Below, piece by piece: positions 1-25,000 of a stretch of DNA of 64,000 nucleotides. The position numbers and the translations under genes are program-made. The stretch is from assembly GCA_020137815.1 (NCBI GenBank), contig CM035350.1, forward strand, positions 5,190,541 to 5,254,540. The letters are read 5' to 3'. Position 1 is the first letter of the stretch; each line of letters begins with the position of its first letter. The DNA comes from Hormiphora californensis. Taxonomy: Eukaryota; Ctenophora; Tentaculata; Cydippida; Pleurobrachiidae. Under the pieces are notes generated by a model. That model was not told the DNA's origin. It saw only the letters and a program-made list of their open reading frames with translations, and made no database searches.

Positions 1-68
1 GTCCTTTCCTCCCATGTATATCCAATATATCCATCCCTTCTCCTCACTCACCTGTATAATTCCCTCAG

Positions 69-3000
69 GTACACCGTTAACCATGAACAGAAACCGATCG
101 AGGAGTTCAATTACACCGTATCTCGAATCGAAACTGACCTCCGAGATGGCACGAGGCTGTGCAGACTGGCCGAGATCCTCACCGAGACACCCCTCTGTGA
201 TAAGCTCCGGGTCCCCACCGTCAGTAGGCTGCAGAAGGCCCACAATGTCAGCCTCATGCTCACCCAGATGGTCTCAGAGGGGGTGTCCCTGGATGACGTG
301 CCCCATGGAACCATCGACAAGTACAGCATTGTGGATGGCAATCAGAATCTCACCCTGGCACTCATCTGGAATGTCATCTTCCAGTACTCGATCTCGAGAA
401 TCTTAGCAGTTAACCAGCTGGAAGCGGAAATAAACATCCTGAAGAGCATCCTAAACCGCCGCAAAAAGATGTTCCGACCCTCCCTTCGAGGTGGTGATGA
501 TGACTACGTCCTGGGGCTACCATCCCGCCGTCTCTCTGTTAATGAGGCTTCCTTCTTTAAAAGTCGAGTTCTAACTGCCCTGATGGAGTGGTGCCAGACT
601 GTCTGCAGTTTCTATGATGTTCCAGTGGATAACTTTACTGTTTCGTTCTCTGATGGCAGGGTCTTGTGTCTCCTAATCCATCACTACCATCCCGAGCTGG
701 TTCCGTTCCATCGTGTCAAGATGAGCACGGCCCTCTCCCGGCAACTCATTGAAATGGACCTGTCACGTGACTTCCTAACTGATCCCGTGGTAGAGACGGA
801 GCGTTTCCGGGACAACGAGAGGGAGAATTTCAAGTTGCTTGCGGAGGCAATGAGTGGGTTAGCAGCTGTTCCTGCCATGGTGTTCCCCCAGGACATGATC
901 GGAACGATACCTGATGAGAGAGTAGTGATCACATTTGTAGCCTACTTGTGTGCATCTCTCGTGGATATTTCCCAGGAATTCCGGGCAGCCCAGAGAATTC
1001 AACGGCTGTGGAAGAGATACAAATTCCTCCAGCGGCATGAGGAAATGAGGGGAGTTAGGAAGGATGTTATCAAGGTTCAGAGTCTCATGAGGGCAGTCCT
1101 GGCTGGCAAGAAGTTGGAATACCTCCGGGCTAATCGAGAGGCCATCCTAGCAGAGAGAAGGGAGTACGCAGCCAGGAGAATCCAGCAGGGTTGGCGAGGA
1201 GCCAAGGAGGTGAAACTGGCCCGGGGCGAGTTCCTGGCCAAGAGAGAGGCAGCAGTGAAGTTACAGCAGTGGTATAGGAGTATCTTGGAGGTTAGGTGGA
1301 GGGACAGGATCTGTGCGGCTAGGAAGATACAGAGCGTGTGGAGGGGACACAGGGCCCGGTGTCAGTTGGAGAGGGCCCATTCTAGTGTTATCAAGATCCA
1401 GGCAGCATACCGGGGCCACCAGTGCAGGAGACGATTCCTCGCTCAACGAAGTGCCGCATCTGTTATTGCAGCTAAATGGAAGGCGACACTTTTGATGAAG
1501 GAGCAGCGGATTGACTTCCAGGCTCAGCGTGCTGCGGCGTGTACTGTTCAGCGGTATTGGCGGGGACATGCAGCTAGGGTGCGGGTTGAGAAGTTGCGAG
1601 CTGCCAAACAAGCGTGTCTCTATATCCAGGCAGTGTTCAGGGGTGTCCTGGTACGCCGTGATATATCACGGGCCAGGAATGCAGCCATCACTATACAACA
1701 GACATACCGTGCTACATGTACCATGCGAGAGGAGCGAGGGAGGTATCTAGCTAAGAGAGAGGCTGCCGTGTCCATTCAGAGCGTTTATAGGGGTGTCATG
1801 GTTAGACGGGAGATGGAACTGAGAAGAGCCGCTGTGATCAAGATCCAGGCAGCGGCGAGGGGATGGATTGTGAGGTTGTGTGTTGAGAGAAAGAGAAGGG
1901 CTGCTTCTACAATACAGATCTGGTACAGGTCTCAAAAACTAATGGTCCAGGAGAGGGATATATACCAGTCTAAGAAGGTCGCAGCAGTGTCTATTCAGTC
2001 TCTATGGAGGATGCTGCTAGTCCAGAGGCGCATTGCCATGGAAACCAAGGCTGTTACCAGGATCCAGACGGCGTGGCGGGCACACAGGGATAGGAAACAC
2101 TTCCTGGATGTTCGATCAAGTGCCATTAGTATTACAAGCCACGTGGAGGCGCTACAAAATAAGAAAACAATCAGAACAAGCTCGTCTTGCTCTTCTCCGA
2201 AGTGTCCTCACCGTGCAGTCGCTCTACAGGGGCTGTGCAGTTAGAAGACACCTAGTTGCCCAGCAGGACTCGGCAACCCGCCTACAGGCTGTCTATAGAG
2301 GGTACTGTGTAAGGAGAGAGGTGGAGTGCCAGAGAAAAGCAGCAGTCACCATCCAGCAGCAATACAGGGCAGTGATACAGGGCAGGGTTGATAGGGCCGC
2401 ATACCTCACTCAGCGGAAGAGTGTAGTGGTTATCCAGGCTCATGTTCGGGGCTGGCTGGTCAGGGTGGCCCATACTCGGCAATGCACCAGTGCGGCTCAC
2501 ATCCAGGCAGTATGGCGGGGGTATCAGGAGAGAAAGAGGTATGGGAGGGTACGTGATGCTACTGTGTTAATTCAGCACCATGTGGTAGCCTGGTTAGTTG
2601 GAAGAAAGGAGAGGCAGGAGTACCTACACCTGCGACAGGTTGTGATTCAGGTCCAGGCAATATCCCGTGGTGCCGCTGTTAGGAGGGTGGTTGCTAGGCA
2701 ACACCACTCCGCAACCACCATTCAGCGTGTTTGGAGGGGATATACCGCCCGCAAAGTTATTGGTATTCAGAGACATGCAGCTGTGTGTATTCAAAGCACG
2801 TGGAGAATGGCACGGGACCGGGCTGCCTTTGTGCGGGTTTGTCAGGCTGTAGTAACAATCCAGGCAGGATGGAGAATGACCCTATGTGTCAGGGAATACA
2901 GAGAGAAACAGGGCAGGGCAGTACAGATCCAGGCTGCTTGGAGGGGATACCGGGCTGTTAGGGAGTACAGGAAGACAAGGGAGGGTGTTGTGAGGATCCA

Positions 3001-3260
3001 GGCTGCTTGGAGAGGATATAGAGCTAGGAGGGTGCATCGGTTATTGGTGGTCTTGAACCAGACCCGGAGAAAACTACTAGAGGAAAATATACCACTCCAC
3101 TTAGTAAGTATACGTTACTTTTTAGTTTGTCTGTTACTTGTTTACTTGTTTATCTACTAAAACTTGTGTCAATTGCTCCCTACGTACTCCATTCTTACTA
3201 AAAACACTTTATTTTCAGATGTTAGAACTAACTGATAACCTTGGGAATCTGGGCTTCTGA
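69..3260 (+). CDS. ASPM: ASPM-like spindle protein, 3' part (CH region + IQ array), with one frameshift
   Basis: ASPM/Asp proteins bind microtubule minus ends at spindle poles; their IQ motifs bind calmodulin. An exon opens after CAG at 66-68 and runs to a GTAAGT donor at 3104. After an intron, exon 3219-3260 adds 13 residues and a TGA stop. The gene continues upstream of the window. The first roughly 270 residues match the ASPM calponin-homology region (DLRDGTRLCRLAEILTE; later NFTVSFSDGRVLCLLIHHY). About 28 IQ repeats follow, such as KIQAAYRGHQCRR and RIQAAWRGYRARR. Reading moves from frame 1 to frame 2 near 2129-2140: one surplus base interrupts an IQATWRRYK repeat, and the IQ pattern continues in the new frame, so I treat this as an assembly indel or a recent mutation. 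Vertebrate ASPM has an armadillo/HEAT-like region after the IQs, but here the protein stops soon after the last IQ. No clear AATAAA was seen. Confidence 0.9.
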
Positions 3261-4670
3261 ACATGTCCCTCTGAAACAGTTCACAGAATTGGTTGTACAG
3301 ACTTAAAGTTTATTAATTATTTCAAGAAAAGAACAGAAACTGAAGACGGAAGAGCGTTTTGTAGTAATGATAATATCATAATAGCAGTTATCTAATTCTC
3401 AATGGAAAGAGAAATGTGGGCCGAACGTTTTGCCGTATTTCAATTACATGTTCTTGATGATTGATTCTAGTTCTACTCAAGTAATCCCGAACTATTTTGT
3501 TAAATGCATTTTTAAATCGCAAAGGACTGTCATCTTTTGCCTGTTATGTTCTAATCCTCCGGAGCTGCACTGTGATAGATTATCTATTAGATACATGAGA
3601 GAGGGTCAACTCGAGCAAGGCAACTTACCGATTCAGATCCCTGCCGCTTGGCTCTTACTCTCAGTCTCATTTTGAGTCCAAATGAAGATGCAATGTGTAT
3701 TACATACTTGTAGACTTGTTATTTAATGCATTTTCTAATTAAACGGTGTATGATCAATTACTTGTATAATGAGACTGGTCTAAAAAGGGTGCGCCAGTGG
3801 GCCAAAAAATTGCACGCGCAAATTAAAAGCCGCGCAAAAAAATACGGTCTAACGCGCGCGCGCCCGTCAATACCTTATCCCGCGCGGGGGCCAGCGGCGT
3901 TTGACAAAAAATCCGGGCGTTCTTTTTACATTTTTGAAAACGCAAACAGCAACCTTTACAGTTATATGTTTTATCCCTTTTTCATCCTAAAGTGATACGT
4001 AATGCCAGATGGCGATCCTCCAAGTGGTATGCACTTTTATATTTACGGTTAAAATACGAAAATCAGTTCGCATCTTTGCCCCTAGCACCGAACAAGAAAT
4101 ATAACGGGTGACATTTTTTCTCTTTCAGAGCCAAACCTGAAGTATAAACGGACGTTTAAACGGCATTGTCCAAAAATGCCATGCACGTTACCTTCAAAAT
4201 GCCACCAGAGTCTAGAAAACCTGCCAGCTGCCCTCTTTATTAATCCACCACTTCCACCTCCACCGACGTCCGGATTGAAACTTAACATTCATAAACATTC
4301 ATAATGGTCCTGAAAGTAGCCGCAGAATGGATCAGTTTTTTCAAACTACCATAAAGTTAGTACAAATGTGATTAGTAAATCCCAGGTTGGGGAACGAAGT
4401 CGTCTGTGTTACATCCCTTTGACCTCAAAAATGTTTGGTCGAAAAGACGTATTTAGGATTCTCTAGTTTCACCTGTACTGACCTAGACATAGACAATTAA
4501 ATTCTTTAAACGATTTACTTTGTTCCAATTCACAGACCCTGTCAACGGAGAAGAAAAGGTAAACTATTCAGCAGACACCACTAATTCACTACCACACCTT
4601 TTAGGCAAATTCAGAGCAACATGGAAGAGTTCGATGTTGATCTTCCAGTGGAGAGGGTTATGGCAAAGTT
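3261..4670. other. intergenic; GC-rich CG-dense patch at about 3790-3925
   Basis: No supported gene lies in this interval. About 3790-3925 is strikingly rich in CG and GCGC steps (for example TTGCACGCGCAAA at about 3808) within AT-rich flanks. The same 13-base string family recurs at about 63095, suggesting a shared repeat or regulatory patch. The remainder is unremarkable AT-rich sequence. Confidence 0.4.
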
Positions 4671-5256
4671 GGTGGGCGGACTCTAGTGCTAACGGACTCT
4701 TTATCTAAATCGAAGGCGGACTCTATATCTAAAAACGGACTCTTTATCTACAGTTAGATTTTGAAAAAAGTTTAGATAAAGAGTCCTCCCTGTGTAGACT
4801 TTTTAGATAAAGAGTCCGCCCTGTGTAGAATTTTTAGATATAGAGTCCTCTAGTACATTTTGGCGCCAAATCCTCCAACCCGGACTCTATGTCTAAAATC
4901 CTAACCCAACCCAAAACCTAACCCTAAAACTAACCCTAACCCTAACCCTAACCTCGAACCCAAATAACGGCCCTAACACTTCTAAATTAGTATAGGGGTA
5001 GAGCATACTCTCGTTTCCGGCCTAACGGCCGAAATCTCGAGTTCGCGGCGAAAGGCGGACTCTATATCTAATTTAGATTTATGTAGATATAGAGTCCACT
5101 TTGTTTAGACTTTTTAGATAAAGAGTCCGCCCTGTGTAGACTTTTTAGATATAGAGTCCTCCTAGAGTTTAGACTTATTTGGACTCTTTATCTAAATCTA
5201 AATTTAGATATAGAGTCCACTGTAGACTTAGAGTGTAGCACTAGAGTCCGCACACC
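4671..5256. mobile_element. non-autonomous TIR element with subterminal repeats and telomere-like core
   Basis: The ends are inverted copies: GCGGACTCTAGTGCTA at 4676-4691 is exactly the reverse complement of 5236-5251, and the match extends outward about 5 bases with one mismatch. Inside are many direct and inverted copies of a motif like TTTAGATAAAGAGTCC and TTTAGATATAGAGTCC, clustered at 4690-4855 and 5050-5230. The centre (about 4908-4952) carries CCCTAA/CCTAAC telomere-type repeats. There is no coding capacity. Subterminal repeat clusters of this kind are typical of transposase-binding ends in MITE-like DNA transposons. I could not define a target-site duplication, so the superfamily is unassigned. 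Confidence 0.65.
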
Positions 5257-5638
5257 GGCGAAGTTAACTCAACTTATAATGCTCCAAAAAAGAACACCGT
5301 GAACAAGTCACATAATTCAACTTCAGAAGGAAGCCAGAAATCGGTAGTTGAACCGAAGGTTAAGAGGTTTTCCCACTTCACTCCAGGTTTATTTTGACTT
5401 TGATGCTTCTAAGCCGACGGGTCTTCAAGTTCAAATACATTGATGACAGCTGGACCAAACTATCTGACAAATTACAATTATCTGGCTCTTCATTGATCAT
5501 GATATGATGTGACTATTTATTTTTAGTTCTGTGTTGTGTGTAAATATAGTGGAACATTCACTGCTGCAGTTAGCTCTTCCTGGGCTACTAACTGTACCAC
5601 AACCACACTAACTAACTGTTATAATATAGCGAGATATA

Positions 5639-7399
5639 ATGGTTGAATTTACGGAGGATGAAGCAGCTCTATACGACAGACAAATCAGATTGTGGGGAGT
5701 GGACGCCCAGCGAGCTCTTCGATCCGCTAATGTGTTGGTGAAACGCTGTGGACCACTGGTAAGACGACCATCTTACCCTCTTGTTCCCAGTACCCAGTAC
5801 ATGTTAAAGTGGTGTTGAAGTACTGTTTGATTAACTAATATATATATCTCTCCATGTTGTATCTAGGGTGCGGAGGTCTGTAAGAATATAGTGTTATCAG
5901 GGGTTAACTCGCTCACACTAGTTCGACCCCCGGATTGTGCAGGAGGAACACTCTGCTACTAACTTCCTTCTGAGGACACAAACTGGAGATAGCTTTGCAG
6001 GTTAGCATACCAGATCAGTTCATGAAGCTCTCCGTTGGTACTAGGATTCATAAAGGAAGAATCTCTTCCTAAGAGTGCTCAATGGGGGAGGTACCTGGAT
6101 GTTTACCTTTAAATTAGTACCCCTTTCTGTTATAGATACAGCGGTACCTAACCTCCAAATTCTGAACCCTCTTGTCCGAGTTACCTCAACCGTGGAAGAT
6201 CTCAGCAAAGATACAATTGGACAGTACTCAGTCGTCTGCATAACTGGTAATTGTGAAGAAGTGGCAGCTCTGATTGGTCAATGGTCAATGAGCTCTAGTC
6301 ACGTGATTGGGCCCGCCTTATTGGTCAGAGCTCTGGTCATGTGTCATTGGGAGACACGGTGTCTAAGACACCCTGATCATTGATCGATCATAACAAAATT
6401 ATTGATACTACCACTACTTCTACAGATGGTACCCATGAGGAGTACAGTGCTTTGAATGACTTGTGTAGGGAGCATGGAGTTTCCTTCCTCGCTTGTAACA
6501 CATGGGGAATGGCTGGATTCATGTTCCAAGACGCAGGTATAAATTATCTCTAGTCAGGGGTCCACTTATATCTTCCAACCAAATATATCTCCAATCCAGA
6601 GTAGGACGCATCTTATATCGACCAACATTATTTTCCCCCTGACAGCCCTTTCTTATTCAGGTGCAAAGTTCAAGTTCATTGCGGAGAAGTCCAAGGTTCA
6701 TAAGGAGCAGAAGGGTGCAGATCAAGGGGCTACAAAGCGACGCAAGGTAGACTCTGGTGAGAAGAAGGATAAGAAAGAAGAGGAGGAGGAGGAGGATGGG
6801 TATGAGCAGAGGGAGGCTAGTTTTGTTACTTACAGAGATGCAGGAGAAGCTACCAAGTTAAAATTCTCCTCGCCAAGCGTTCTAATCGCACAAGGTAACT
6901 TGTAATGTAGTGTGGTTCCCTTTGTGACTTTCACCTCCTCACCATAGTCCCTAGCTCATTAAAATAATACTCTGAACAACTGAATATATTGAGGCGGGTC
7001 AAATGCAAAGATATATTTCCCCCAGGTTTATTACGAGGAGTGACTGATATTGGACAGTATTGCAGAGAGGCAGCAGAGAAAATAAATGCAAAACATGTCC
7101 CTGACGATCTTCTACAGTAAGACCTTATGCTTACATAATCCTCAAACTATTAATACTTCCCTCCCCCCTCCCCCGAACTCCCCTGTTATACCCTCCTTAT
7201 CAACCTACTAAAACTCAAAATATCACCCTTCAGGAATCTGGAGGGAGCAATAGTTCCAATATGTGCCATTGTAGGCGGAATGGCAAGCCAGGAAATTATC
7301 AAGATTGTCAGCAAGAAGGACCCTCCTATTGTCAACAGTTTTTACTACGATGGCCTCTCCGGAGCTGGAATAATTGAAAACACTAGATCCAGCTCATAG
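5639..7399 (+). CDS. SAE1: SUMO-activating enzyme subunit 1 (AOS1), 7 exons, one frameshift
   Basis: SAE1 pairs with UBA2 to adenylate SUMO and load it on the E1 cysteine; SAE1 itself has no catalytic Cys. Exons: 5639-5758, 5867-6000, 6136-6246, 6426-6536, 6661-6894, 7026-7116, 7234-7399, all GT-AG with matching phases. They predict about 321 residues (human about 346). The SAE1 hallmark YDRQIRLWG, whose Arg reaches the ATP site, is at residues 11-19. The nucleotide-fold LGAEVCKN, NPLVRV, an acidic Lys-rich insert (residues about 195-215) and the C-terminal IVGGMASQEIIKIVS are recognisable. Exon 2 contains one surplus base near 5924: removing one C restores a DPR-like stretch into HSATNFLLR and the phase-1 exon end. 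The usual first glycine of the nucleotide loop is replaced (VKRCGPLG). Copine starts 222 bp downstream. Confidence 0.93.
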
Positions 7400-7621
7400 A
7401 GGAAGAACACTAGAAATATATCTTACAAAGAACTTCGACACAGCATTTTATTTGTTTTTATAACTTATCTTTATGATTTGTTTTTAATGTCCCTTTGTGT
7501 GCTCCTGATTTTACACTGTCTGGTTCTGTCGACTGTAGCCAGCATGTCCGTCAACCTGAGAACCCGCTAGCCCATATATGATAGTGTTTTTAACCTGCCC
7601 CCGCGTCTCCCTAGCTAGGCG

Positions 7622-14062
<6,441 letters not shown>

Positions 14063-14298
14063 GAGAATTAGGGTGTCGCGATGAAGCGCAAAGAATATCA
14101 TGAAGACATGTTAGAAGACAATTGTAACAGACTAATGTGCATGGGTATTTTATGTTTATATAGTACTGTGAATGTTTTTTCAGAGGTTAGAATAGTACTG
14201 TGAAAGTTCTTCAGAAATTAGTGTTTTCAGAGGTTAGAATCATTTATTAGACACTGTTTTGTAGGGTACTGTGTAATTTGTTTAAACTGAATGCTGAC

Positions 14299-14304
14299 AA
14301 TAAA
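14299..14304 (+). terminator. copine poly(A) signal
   Basis: AATAAA about 240 bases after the copine stop codon; alpha-tubulin on the opposite strand ends 150 bases further on. Confidence 0.75.
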
Positions 14305-14355
14305 CGTTATTTAACACAGATAAAATGATGTTTTGACATGGCCTTTTACACTTTT

Positions 14356-14361
14356 TTTAAT
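14356..14361 (-). terminator. alpha-tubulin poly(A) signal (ATTAAA)
   Basis: On the minus strand ATTAAA lies about 95 bases after the tubulin stop. It is a common variant signal; no AATAAA is nearer. Confidence 0.45.
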
Positions 14362-14454
14362 TATTTTTCACTGACACGCTGCTCACGATATATATACACA
14401 TTTTGTTCCAGGAAATGATCACTTTACAAGGGAATGGATGCCGCCTCCAACATT

Positions 14455-21370
<6,916 letters not shown>

Positions 21371-21465
21371 GTTTGATTAGTCGTGTTGCAAGAACGGGGT
21401 TACGAATGCAAAATAAACGAATCAGAAATAGTTAATGAAAAGTGCATGGTGTGTGGGTGCCCCGG

Positions 21466-21473
21466 TTTTATAG
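21466..21473 (-). promoter_or_regulatory. alpha-tubulin TATA box
   Basis: Minus strand CTATAAAA, about 96 bases upstream of the ATG at 21370, preceded at about 20 bases by an inverted CCAAT box (CCAAT on + at 21487-21491). Spacing predicts transcription start near 21440. Confidence 0.7.
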
Positions 21474-21499
21474 CGAACCCTCTCCGCCAATAGGAAGCC

Positions 21500-22030
21500 C
21501 CCACAGCACCGTATCACGTGACTGCTGCACATGTGTGTGTGTGTCCGCATCCGGCCTCCCCCTCGTTACTTTTTTCTCTTAATTGAACACGCATACGTGT
21601 ACCCCAACAACAATTTTAGGAAGCTTACATCACGACCGGTGGGGTGACTGAACGCCGGATTTTAGAATAAAACAATTAGGTAACGGAAATTTGTTAATTA
21701 ATGGGGCTGCCGCTTTGAGAATTGAGAAATCAGATTATGAAATAAAATCACACATTGTATGTACCCTCAAAAAGGCGTATACTGCTTGAAGGAAGCTATG
21801 TACCGTTAAATATAGAATGGGCCAATATACCAATTTAGAACCAATTTAGAGCACATCAACACTCAAACATTCATCTAAAAAGTTATAGGAGAGTTGCATT
21901 TAGATTTAGGTGCATATAATGTCATATTTTATTCGAACGACACGCATCCAGTCATGCATAGTGTCTTACATTCTCAGATCATAAGTCTGGATTTCACTGT
22001 CATACATAATCCAACATCCCTCATAACATG
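21500..22030. other. intergenic between tubulin promoter and SAM/zinc-finger gene
   Basis: No gene is seen. The interval is AT-rich and separates two minus-strand genes. Confidence 0.5.
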
Positions 22031-22036
22031 TTTATT
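22031..22036 (-). terminator. poly(A) signal of SAM-like/zinc-finger gene
   Basis: Minus-strand AATAAA 27 bases beyond the stop codon at 22063. Confidence 0.7.
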
Positions 22037-22062
22037 AAAGCTTGCTGAGTAAGTGTCCCCAT

Positions 22063-25000
22063 TCATAACATCTTGATTAGCTTGCTGGGTACAGGATGTA
22101 TATCGGCCCAGTATTTAGGGTGACAATGAAGATATCCAAAGTTCTGTCCCGTGGTGTTCCTTCTCCCTCGGTTTAGGAGCGTCTCCAGGGGATCCTCATC
22201 CGAGTCGTCATGGTGATTATGATGCTTGTGTTCTATGCCCAGGGGGTCTACTGCACAGCAGTGGCTGTTACCGGGGCTGCAGTGACTATCGTCCGGTAAA
22301 CTGTTACCTGTAGCAGGGGGGTGTTGTCATACATCATGACGTGGCATATTAGGACTGTCAATTATCACTTCAAAAATTACACGGTTCCTAGAATGATAGC
22401 TGTCTGTGGTGAACTTACATCGTACGGTACTGTAGGGTTCCCGTGCAGCACCCTTTGTGCCCGAGAAAGAGCTGAATCGTCCCGGTGGTGCACTCATTCT
22501 GTTGCCCCCTGATGATGAGCTTCCTATCTTGCTGCGAACTGATCCTCCAACTGGGCAGGGGTAATAACAGGGTGTTAGTTATAATGGGAGGATGAGGGGG
22601 GGGGGGTGGTCATAACAGGGTGTTAGTTATAACTATCACCCATTTTACCCCCCCCCCCCCCTGAGGAGCTCAGTTACCACAACCGGAATGATATGGGGGA
22701 GGGGGGTGTCTGAAACTGAGTTATATGGTAGTACAGCTGGTGTACTACATAGTTATACTAAGGTCGAGTGGAGGGATTGCACAAAGAACTGGACAAGTTT
22801 TGGTGGCAATTTGCCACTTGGTAAATTACCAGGCACCTATTATACAAGCCCCCACCGCCACGTCGGGTAGATTATAGAGACTTTTAATGGCACCTGTCAT
22901 ACTTGGAATCCATTAGGATTATACATTCGTCTGTAGAAAGGAAATGTTCTGGATGTTCCATAATATTGTTTGTGCTGTAGCACAATACAAAATATTGTGT
23001 CCTGTATTATCATGTGTCCAACGCACAATGCAAGTCTGTATAATTGGATTCGGAACATATGCACAAAGCTGGTATAGCACTTGCAACACACATGTAACAT
23101 TTACAAGGTAAGCTGTTCACACACGCCCTGTCACATCCACAACATATAGTCGTTGAGTTAGTGAAAATGTCACACACTCCTTGGTATAGAGTTACAACAA
23201 AAGAAAGTTATAGAAAAACCAACAGACTAACAGAAAATAAGCAGATAAACAAACAGACAGGTAAACGAACCAGGTCGATGGGTCACACTGCAGCTGTTCT
23301 TTGGCGAGGTATGGTACGTTCCACAGAAGCTGCAACTCCAATCTTCCACCCTGAAACAGGAGGCTTTTTAACGGGGTAGTGACACCATGGTAACGGGGTG
23401 GTGACACCATGGTAACAGGGTGGTGACACCATGGTAACGGGGTGGTGGCACTTTAGTAATGGGATGGTGACACCATGGTAACGGGGTGGTGGCACCATGG
23501 TAACGATGTTGTATCACCATGGTAACGGGGTGGTGACACCATGGTAACGGGATGGTGACACCATGGTAACGGGGTAGTGACATCATGATAACGGGGTGGT
23601 GACACCATGGTAACGGGGTGGTGGCACCATGGTAACGGGGTGGTGACACCATGGTAACGGGGTAGTGACACCATGTTAGCGGGGTAGTGACATCATGGTA
23701 ACGGGGTGGTGACACCATGGTAACGGGGTGGTGGCACCATGGTAACGGGGTGGTGACACCATGGTAACGGGGTAGTGAGACCATGGTAACGGGGTGGTGG
23801 CACCATGGTAACGGGGTGGTGACACCATGGTAACGGGGTGTTGTATCACCATGGTAACGGGGTGGTGACACCATGGTAACGGGGTGGTGACACCATGGTA
23901 ACGATGTTGTATCACCATGGTAACGGGGTGGTGACACCATGGTAACGGGATGGTGACACCATGGTAACGGGGTGGTGACACCATGGTAACGGGGTGGTGG
24001 CACCATGGTAACGGGGTGGTGACACCATGGTAACGGGGTAGTGACACCATGTTAGCGGGGTAGTGACATCATGGTAACGGGGTGGTGACACCATGGTAAC
24101 GGGGTGGTGGCACCATGGTAACGGGGTGGTGACACCATGGTAACGGGGTAGTGAGACCATGGTAACGGGGTGGTGGCACCATGGTAACGGGGTGGTGACA
24201 CCATGGTAACGGGGTAGTGAGACCATGGTAACGGTGTTGTATCACCATGGTAACGGGGTGGTGACACCATGGTAACGGGGTGGTAACGGGGTGGTGACAC
24301 CATGGTAACGGGATGGTGACACCATGGTAACGGGATGGTGACACCATGGCAACGGATTGGTGACACCATGGTAACGGGGTTGTGACACCATGGTAACGGT
24401 GTTGTATCACTATGGTAATGGGGTGGTGACACCATGGTAACGGGGTAGTGACACCATGGTAACGGGGTGGTGACACCATGGTAACGGGGTAGTGAGACCA
24501 TGGTAACAGGGTGGTGGCACCATGGTAACGGGATAGTGACACCATGGTAACGGTGTTGTATCACCATGGTAACGGGGTGGTGACACCATGGTAACGATGT
24601 TGTATCACCATGGTAACGGGGTAGTGAGACCATGGTAACGGGGTGGTAACACCATGTTAACTGGGTGGTGGTACCTACATTATTGATCGAAGAACACACT
24701 TCTGTCCCTTGCTCAAGTCCAACTCTGCTATCAGTGAGGGGGGAGTGTTTCTCAGGGTAGTTATCCTGTTTATGTTGGCAGAGAGAAGGACCGACAGGGT
24801 CTCACCCGTTAGCCCGTGTGTCAGGCCCCACTCGTAAAACTTCCGCTCTTTATGATCGGGCCGATCCGTCATGGCATCCGACCTACTGGGAAATTCGAGG
24901 TTGCCATGGTAACGGAGATCAAGTTATAACCTACTACTAGCTCCGTTATGTGACCATGGTAACGACAGGTAACCATGGTAACGGAGAGTTGGTTTGATAC

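Noticed and set aside
23368-24699. Long minus-strand reading frames with YHGVTTPLPWCHHP repeats
   Set aside because: They arise because a stop-free 22-base minisatellite stays open in all three frames; array lies inside an intron bounded by real exons.
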